Source of the DNA: Parus major
Taxonomy: Eukaryota; Chordata; Aves; Passeriformes; Paridae
DNA length: 64,000 nt
Assembly (NCBI RefSeq): GCF_001522545.3
Contig: NC_031769.1
Coordinates: 148,313,361-148,377,360, forward strand
Direction: 5' to 3'
The notes beneath the pieces are model-generated. The model saw only the letters and a list, made by a program, of their open reading frames with translations. It had not been told where the DNA came from and ran no database searches. Positions 56,661 through 64,000 of this stretch are shown here, in pieces (the stretch's first letter is position 1; the number at the start of each line of letters is the position of its first letter). A program made the position numbers and the translations under genes.

Positions 56661-59349
56661 ACAAGGGAACTGAGAGGCGAGAGAAATCACTGCTCTACAC
56701 AATTGAAACAGTAGGAAAATAACTTGCAATAATAAAATAAATTTTAGAAATAAACCCACATGAGAAAGAAAACCAAACACCCAAGAAATGAAAGCAAAAC
56801 CTAAGAGGTGAATAATTCATTTAGGCAATGTGCAGTGCCCAAATTCTACCTGAATTGTTTACATGGAAGCTTCATGGTTTAATCAGAACTGCCAGAACAA
56901 GAAAAATCAGAGTCATAAGTACAACATTTATCTTGAGTAAACAAAATAGGTCTCTGGGTAAGGCATTTTCATTTAAAACAGAAAAAAAAAATAGGTTGCA
57001 GTTTGTAACATGACCAGCAAGGGGAGTCGGTGCCCAGAGCTCTGAGGGAACCACGTAGATGCAGTTTTGGGTGGAGAAAACTCAAATAAACAATTCTGAG
57101 GTAGTGACATTGATGAAACATTGAAGACTGCCAGAGGATGCTGGAGGATGATGGACAGAGAGCAGAAAACCCACTAACCTGGAAAAGAGAGAGGGCTTAA
57201 GAGATACTAGAGTAGAAAAATAACCATGTTTTGCTTGGAAATTGGACTTTCTGTCCCTGCAAGACTTATTGGAGAGCACGTAATGAAGAGCTCTTAGAGG
57301 GGAAAAAGGCAAAGGACAAATTAAATCAAGCCAGGATGGAGCTAAGGATAAGAAAATAAGGGTTAATCTCAAAATACTTCTGAGTACAATATTCTGACAG
57401 TAACATGAAAAGACTTTGGCCAATTCCTCTGGTGGCCTTGAAGAGGCATCCAGGAGGGTACCAGATGTGTGGGAGAAGATGTCAGAGGACTAGGGCTAAT
57501 CAGGTACCTTGTCACCAAGCCCCAGAACCAGAAACAAATAGGGGAAAAAACATAAATAACAGCTATTAAAAACAACCCTTGCAAGGAGTGGGATTTAATA
57601 ATATTATCCAGCATTTAAAGAAAAATGCCAGCAGTAGGAACTCATTAGGCTCTGTATGGGGAACAGCAGCAAAATCACTGCTGCAGCTCCAGCCATGCTG
57701 GGCTCATCAACAGAAACGGGGCCACCCTGGGCTCCAGGGCCACCGGGAGGGACACTCTGAGCTTTCGTTCCTCTGCCCCGTTAATCTCATTAACCTCGTA
57801 TTTACTCTGTTGTTGGTAATTACTCAGAACGTTAATAGGCACAATTTATGCATATTATTTACTGAATGTTACAAATCTCTTTAGCTCTGTGTAGGAATCG
57901 GGGCTGGAACAAGCCAGTGCTCCAAGTGCTATGGAAAACGGAAGGAGAGAAATGAAAAATATTTTAAAATTTTTAAAAAATCTTTTTTAGGACCTGTTTC
58001 AAATTTCCTCAATATCTTCAATTTCTTCTTGCAAGATAACCAATCAATTCAGATAAATACATAAAATCCATCCATTTTACTAATTCCATAATATTCCATA
58101 ATAACATTCTAACAAGGAAAAACAGACAGCAAACCAAAAATACCCAAGAAAATATTTATTTCCTCCTATTAAGCTGGAGCCCATGAAACAACTATTCCAG
58201 CCATGATACAAATTACTGTTAACGATATTCCAGGTGGGAAAAACAGATGCAGTTTAAGAAAACTGTTATTGCTGTTAAAGAACTCCATAGGTTTTACAGA
58301 CACAGTCTGTTACACCTTGAAAAATGGAACTTTCACTGACCATCTGTTCCTAGCAGAGAACACCCAGCAACTCTGGCTTTGGCCAGAAAGCTCAACTCAA
58401 AGTCAACATATCATGAGCAGGGGACATCCCAGAGTTTAATGCACAGCCAAGATCAGATGTTGGGGGAGAACATGGGTGGAGATCACGCAACAGTAACCAG
58501 TTAAAACAAGGAAACCACTGCAAGAGCAGAAGATGTCATCCAGAGGTGAGCATCTGCGAGAGCAAAGCCCACAGCACTCCTACCACTCCAGAGCCTCCTC
58601 TACAACATGCAACATCACCTCCAATGAGCTGAAAGGATATGGAGAAAACCAACCAAAAGCAATGAAAAATAAAAAATGAAATGAGAAGGATTACAAGGCA
58701 AGAGAACAGCAAAAATTACCTCACCCACAGTTTTATTCTGCTGTGTTGTGGAGCCACTTGCTGGGAACTTGGCAGCAATAACCCAATGGACCCAAGGCCC
58801 AGCTCAGCAGTATTGTTCCTGTTTAGATAAAAGGACAAAAAAAAAAGAAAATCAGATGTGAGAAGCAAAAACAGGCTTTTATCTGCTCTGCCTCCCTCAG
58901 TCTGAAGCTCAGGGATTCCCAAGACTGAGGTTTTAGCTGTATCTTTAGATTCATCTGGGAGTTTTCATACCCTGTGAATTTGTTAAACATATCCATATAT
59001 TAGGAAAGCTTTGCTTTTGGCCTACACCATGTCTGTTGACAATGGAACACACACAAAAAAAAGGAAACAAAAGAACATTTCTTCCCTCTCATTTCAGGGT
59101 GCAAACATTAGGGGATGCCTAGCAAAACACAGCAAGGAATTTTATTTTCTGCAATTTGTGATTTCACATTAGTGTCATTTCCCCCTGTTTATCTATGGGA
59201 TATTTTATAGACAGTATTAGCCAGTTAAACAGGAGCTGGTTTTAGTACATTTTTACTACATTTCCCACAAAAAGAAAGCCCATGCAAATATAAGGATTGC
59301 TGAGAACAACTTTCAACCACACAACTGAGATAACCAAGTGGACCCAGCA
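56661..59349. other. Non-coding stretch with a candidate conserved segment
   Basis: 57770-57895 has a cluster of TAAT-core motifs. AT-rich runs occur at 57955-57990. 58081-58105 holds an ATTCCATAAT duplication. No gene or CR1 copy is seen. Confidence 0.5.
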
Positions 59350-59500
59350 CTGGACTTTTGAACATTTTCAGGGATGGTGATTCTACCACTTCTATGAGCA
59401 CTCTGTTCAATGCTTGACCATGATTTCAGTGAGGAAATTTTTTCTTATATTCAATCCAAACCTCCCCTGGTACAACTTGAGGCCATTTCCTCTCATCAGG
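59350..59500 (-). mobile_element. CR1 LINE fragment, older type
   Basis: A reverse-complement internal piece: CATTTTCAGGGATGGTGATT, CTCTGTTCAATGCTTGACCA, TTCAGTGAGGAAATTTTTTC, TTCAATCCAAACCTCCCCTG and GAGGCCATTTCCTCTCATC. The inverted 3' terminus to the left is not recognisable, so the element has lost its end or diverged beyond reading. Confidence 0.85.
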
Positions 59501-62500
59501 AACAGCATCCATAAGGATCCAAAAACTCAGATAACTCTGGAGACTGTAATGACATCATAAACTTATTTCCCAAACACACTTTCACAAATGCTTGTGGGGT
59601 TTTTTGCCCAAATTTGGAAACTAATACTCCAGAAGGAATTTAAGACACTTTTAATACAGTTTATTATGCTTTAATAAAAAATAAAAGAGAAAAGAAGAAA
59701 AAGAATGGCTTAGGCAGCTCAGGTGCAGGCACTTGTACACTGGACAAAGTAAGGAAATAAAAATATTACAGACTTTTTACAGCAATTATTTCTCAAAGAA
59801 AGTGTTTGAATAAAAATGCTGATATTTTGGGCTTGTTTTGAACAGGAGGAGCATCACCACACAGGAGAGAGCCTTCCAGAAACCATGAAAGCCTTCTAAT
59901 CCCTCCTTATGATGGGATGGTGGAGAAAGTCAAACCATTTGGGATACACTGGGGCCAAAGAGAGCAGCAAAGGATGCCAAAGGAGCTCCTGCATTGAGTT
60001 TTTTTTCCCTTAGAAAAGCCACCCAATTACCCTTTCCTCCTCTTTGATTACACAGTCGACTTCAACACCCTCAAAAGCCAACACCTCCAAAACATGGGGG
60101 AAAATAATGATTAAAAGCCTTTAAGTTAAAGTCCAGTACCCAGAACCAGCTTTCAAAGACAGGGTAAATAAGAAAGACCTTTAAATTTTAAGATGTTGCT
60201 CAGCAGAACTTTGTCATGACACATCACACAACACTTCTCCCTTGTTATTTCTCTGACCAAAGGTCAAAATTCCTCTTCCCAAGAGACAAGCCTTCATATA
60301 AGAAGAGTGGTGGAACTTTTACATCCAACTAATTCAGGAGCAATCCACATCTCCATCCTGGAGACCTTCCTATATATGATTTATTGCAATTTAAGGTGGG
60401 GAGAAAAAAATGACAAAATTTGTCTCAAATTGAGGCAGTCCTGCTCCAAATGAAAACAGAATTATTTGTCCAGCACACAAAGTCCAGCACACAGAAATCT
60501 CAAGATGTTCATGGCTGCTGAGGCAGGAGTTTTTATCACCCTCATGTATGTAGCCTTGGGGCAAGCATTTTTAAACTGCCTGTACAAGCATAAAAACAGT
60601 GGTCATTTCAATTTTTCAGAACAAGCTAAGCCATGGCACACCCCATCCTGCCAAGTAGAGATTCAGGTTCTTAAGAATAGAAACCTGGTGGTCCAGTTTC
60701 CCAGAAATATCATTATAATTTCTCAGAGCATCCAAGGCAGCCCTAGGAGGACGAAAACCAATATTGAAATGATCAAAACCACACCACATTGCACATGAGA
60801 CTTCTTGCCCATCCATCTTCTCCTTATCTCATGCTCCCACCAGTTCCTTCCCTGGAATTGAAGTTTTCTTCTCCAATTCAATCTTTTTCTGGTGGTTTCT
60901 CCACAGCAGGGCCTCTCCTTTGTGTCCCTCTTGCATTCTCCATAAAGGAATGCCAGAGGGAGGTGATCCTTGGTTGGCATCCACTGGGACAACTCAATTA
61001 TAGGGAGGAATTAGTGACAGCTCTGCCCACCTGCAGGTTTTTGAGGTTTTTTTAAGCCATCGTGTATGTAATTCACATGATATCAGTACAGGAATATCAC
61101 ACTACTGGAAAGGAAGGGGCGGGTTTTCCTCGTTTCTATGGTTATGAGCAATTTTAATGACCAACCTAAATAAAAAGGCTGGAAGAGAGAGAAAGTAGGA
61201 AGGAGTGAGGTGGGCGTTTAATTTTGATTGACAAGACAGAGCAGAACTAGTTAAGATCTGTCAAATGCTTGCTGAGGATCACAAATCCTCAGCACATTCT
61301 ACAACAGACAGAATTAGTCTAAATGCACAGCTTTACAAAAATATTTCCTATCTGCTGAGATCAGAGTTCAGCATTTCAGTTGCCCCACAGAAAGCATCTG
61401 ATGTCCTAACTACCACAGGAACTAAGGTAGGGCCAGAAAAAAAACATGTATATTTTAATTATTTGTATTTGATTTTTAAGTATTAACATCTACAATGTCT
61501 TAATATGTTCTAATTTCTGTCTCTGGCCTATAGATGTAATAATATTTATATAAAATGACAGTATTCTCAAGATTGTTAGTTACCAAAACAACAATTTTGA
61601 AGGCAATTATCAAAGGCACCACTTTGGAATCACATCTGCATCACGTGAAACATTGTATAAATACAGACTACAACGATAACTCCTGCAATAAAGACCTTAA
61701 AATAGGAGACTGAACGCAGAAGGAGTTGAACACAGATTTGATGGGAAATTTCAGGAAACACAATCTGGAAAGACAAAAACACTGGCATGATAGTCAGCTG
61801 TGATGTTCCCTGAAGATACACCACCAAAAAAACAAGCTTTGGGGAAAATGAAGAACATTCCTACAAATGAAATCAGCAAGAAGGAAGAAGAATGGAGAGG
61901 TGGAGACTTGGAACATTTCAAAGTCAGGAGCGGAGTTTCATGACCTTGGAGGGAAGAATCAATATCTCAGCAAGGCACAGGCAGCATGGGAAGACTAAAC
62001 CAGCACCTTGTGTTTAAGGCCAGGGAGAGGCAGGATGCACCGAAGGACAGACACAAAGAAGATTCAAGATGTGCCTGAACCAAACTTGAAACATGTTTTT
62101 CCTGTACTTACTTGGCTCTTTTGGGATGCAAGCAGGACGCAGTGATCTTCACAGGGCTACACACCCATGAGCTTTGCTATTTTATCGAATGATGTTAGAA
62201 TTTTAAGGAGAAAAAACTCGATAAGAGAGGATGAGACTACAAAAGAGGGAAGTCAACAGCCCCTGAGATGCCTGCCAACAGGATCTGCAGTTAAAGCGTG
62301 CAGTTTTGGCAGAAAACGTTCTCAAAATCTGGTATTTAAAAGTCTCATGGTGTTGGAACTTGTAATTAAAGGATACAAGTGAACTAAGATCTGATCAACA
62401 CAAACTTGTATCAAAGTCAGAATGTGTTCCCACAGAGTCTCAGCCACCTGGTTCTTCCATGCCTCATTCAAAGAGAGAAAAATTAGCTACCAACTACTTT

Positions 62501-62795
62501 GATTCCCACTCAAAATCATTCCTCTCCAGCTTCTAAAATGGATGGATTTGTAACAATCTTCAAGAATTAAAATATTCCAAACAAACCCAAAAACTCACAA
62601 GTTGTTTAATTTACTGCCACTCTCCAATTCTAGAGCAACATTATTTGTTGTGATATGAACTTTTCCTGCACCTATCAATACTCGGGCATTGATGGGTGAA
62701 AGAAACCAAGGATAATGAAAACACCTACAATTTCATTCTTGCTCCTCAAGAACTGGAATAAATGGAAGAATTCAAATCCTTCATTGAGAAAAGCC
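59501..62795. other. 3.3-kb stretch without recognised elements
   Basis: AT-rich unique-looking sequence. It contains a small 14-bp-period repeat at 60468-60494. Open frames are at most 110 codons. No gene or CR1 copy is seen. Confidence 0.65.
60468..60494. repeat. 14-bp-period direct repeat
   Basis: GTCCAGCACACAA at 60468-60480 recurs as GTCCAGCACACAG at 60482-60494 with one terminal mismatch. It is a slippage duplication. Confidence 0.88.
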
Positions 62796-63005
62796 CTGAG
62801 GAGAGGAAGGACTTGGGGATATTGGTGGATGGGAAGCTTGACGTGACATCATAAATGGCAATGTGGCTGCTCCATCCCTGAAAGTGTCCAAAGCCAGGCT
62901 GGACAGGGCTCAGAGCAACCTGGAAGGTGTCTCTGCCCATGGCAGAGATCAGAACAAGATGATCTTTCAGACCCCTGCAAACCCAAATTGTTCTAATATT
63001 CTACG
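62796..63005 (+). mobile_element. CR1 LINE fragment with an ORF2 remnant joined to the 3' tail
   Basis: The left part (62807-62845) translates in frame to KDLGILVDGKLDV, which matches the conserved end of the CR1 reverse-transcriptase protein (ORF2). It is followed almost directly by the 3' tail: GTGGCTGCTCCATCCCTGAA, AGCCAGGCTGGACAGGGCTC, GGTGTCTCTGCCCATGGCAG, CAAACCCAAATTGTTCTAAT. The several hundred bases normally between ORF2 and the tail are absent, so this copy has an internal deletion. It is the only CR1 copy here in which I could see coding sequence. Confidence 0.9.
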
Positions 63006-64000
63006 AATTTACTGCTGTTTCCTTGCCAGTAGTGCCAACATGAACTCAATAACCAAGAAAATAAACAAAAAAAATAAATAATAAAAAAAATAAGGAATTC
63101 AAATGTGATCTGATTTCTTACTGCACGGTTTCCAACATCCAAGCTGCCCATCACCAAGTCGAAGAGAAAAGCCAAAGTAGTGCAGAATCAGTTGGCACAA
63201 GCTCATTTTTTTACCAGGTAATGCCTCGAAACCTCCCAAACCAACTCTGCTGCCATCAGAGCCACCTCTTCCTTGGACAGCGCCCAGGAACTACTTGCAA
63301 ATGAAATCCAACCAAATTTACTGCTTCTGCAAGCCTGGAAATTTCACTTACAGAGGTGACATGACATTTTGTTTCGCCAATGCTAATCTAATACCTTTTT
63401 AAAGGTGCATACGTTTCACCCTGTTGGCTTCCAACACTGAATTACCAGCTCTGCTAAGATTCTGAATAAATGAGACGAGCGTGGCCTCCAGGCGAAATCC
63501 CTTTGCTGTAATCTTTATTCAAAACACACTGCTCCAGAGCCTTGCATGCATTGCCAAAAATCGCCTTGAGGTTTGCTCTTAAGATGGCAATTTGCATATC
63601 AACATTTTGCTGCAGAGCTTACCCAATGTCCCTGCTATTATTTTAATACTCTGCTGTGGGCGGCCCCCTGAGCAGCTCACAGAAGTGCAGGCTAAAAATA
63701 TTCCTGCCTTCCCCACCGGCTCCACACATGACCACAGCGAGCGCCGGCTCGGATGCAAAACCAGCACTGATGGCATCCACCCGCCTCTCCAGGAGGATGC
63801 GCAGGCTCCAAGGTGCTCAAAAAAACATGGCAAGAAGGAGGAAAGTAGCTCTGCATGGATGGAGGAAAAACGCACAGGTGCTGGAGGAGGAAGAGCACAA
63901 AAGGAGCTGGTTTTACGAGGGAAGCAGGAGAGGTTTTTCCACGTGCAAGACATTCTTGGGAAAACACATGACGAGGTAATAAAGCAGGTGAGAGAGGCAC
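63006..64000. other. Right-edge stretch with a possible conserved element
   Basis: After an AAAT-rich run (63056-63091), 63380-63660 is higher-complexity and contains an ATTTGCAT octamer (63590-63597). The last 300 bases are slightly GC-richer with a few CpGs. A CAGGTGAGA string at 63988-63996 is donor-like. No gene is called. Confidence 0.5.

Noticed and set aside
63656..63979. Basic 107-codon frame near the right edge
   Set aside because: An overlapping antisense frame of similar size and slightly raised GC explain its openness; no protein family is recognised.
1..64000. tRNA, rRNA, CRISPR array, bacterial operon or prophage content
   Set aside because: No cloverleaf A/B-box pair, rRNA core, evenly spaced repeat-spacer array or ribosome-binding-site-led gene cluster is visible; all evidence points to vertebrate non-coding DNA.

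Overview
This window is vertebrate nuclear DNA, and almost certainly from a bird. The main evidence is a family of short, 5'-truncated CR1 LINE copies that share the avian CR1 3' end (lines like CCATCCCTGGAAGTGTCCAA, GTGTCCCTGCCCATGGCAGG and TTCCAACCCAAACCATTC, then an ATTCTATG-type terminal repeat). I count 34 copies, 21 on the + strand and 13 on the - strand, covering roughly 7.8 kb (about 12 percent) by my boundaries. At least four CR1 3'-end types of differing decay are present, as expected in a bird genome with a long CR1 history. The species cannot be named from this sequence.

I find no convincing protein-coding gene, no rRNA or tRNA, no CRISPR and no bacterial-style operon. The longest open frames (up to 233 codons) are chance frames, several running antisense through CR1 tails, and none resembles a protein I know. 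The window reads as an intergenic desert or the inside of a very large intron: AT-rich, CpG-poor, with A/T and purine tracts and short microsatellites between CR1 fragments.

Layout: 1-13.8 kb has seven CR1 copies separated by plain AT-rich DNA. 13.8-17.6 kb is the longest CR1-free stretch. 17.6-30 kb has nine CR1 copies and a striking near-perfect hairpin at 24721-24834, abutting a CR1 tail. 30-52.5 kb is the densest CR1 zone, with several pairs close together. 52.5-64 kb is sparser and carries the best candidates for conserved non-coding sequence (about 55.1, 57.8 and 63.5 kb), plus a block at 56093-56660 that looks like an unclassified repeat or decayed insert.

The items most worth checking are the hairpin at 24721-24834, the unclassified block at 56093-56660, four splice-site-flanked candidate exons (5202-5574, 45963-46140, 47248-47294 on +, 54698-54789 on -), and the homeodomain/octamer-motif-rich segments near 57.8 and 63.5 kb. 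All are hypotheses from reading the sequence; none was tested by search or alignment.
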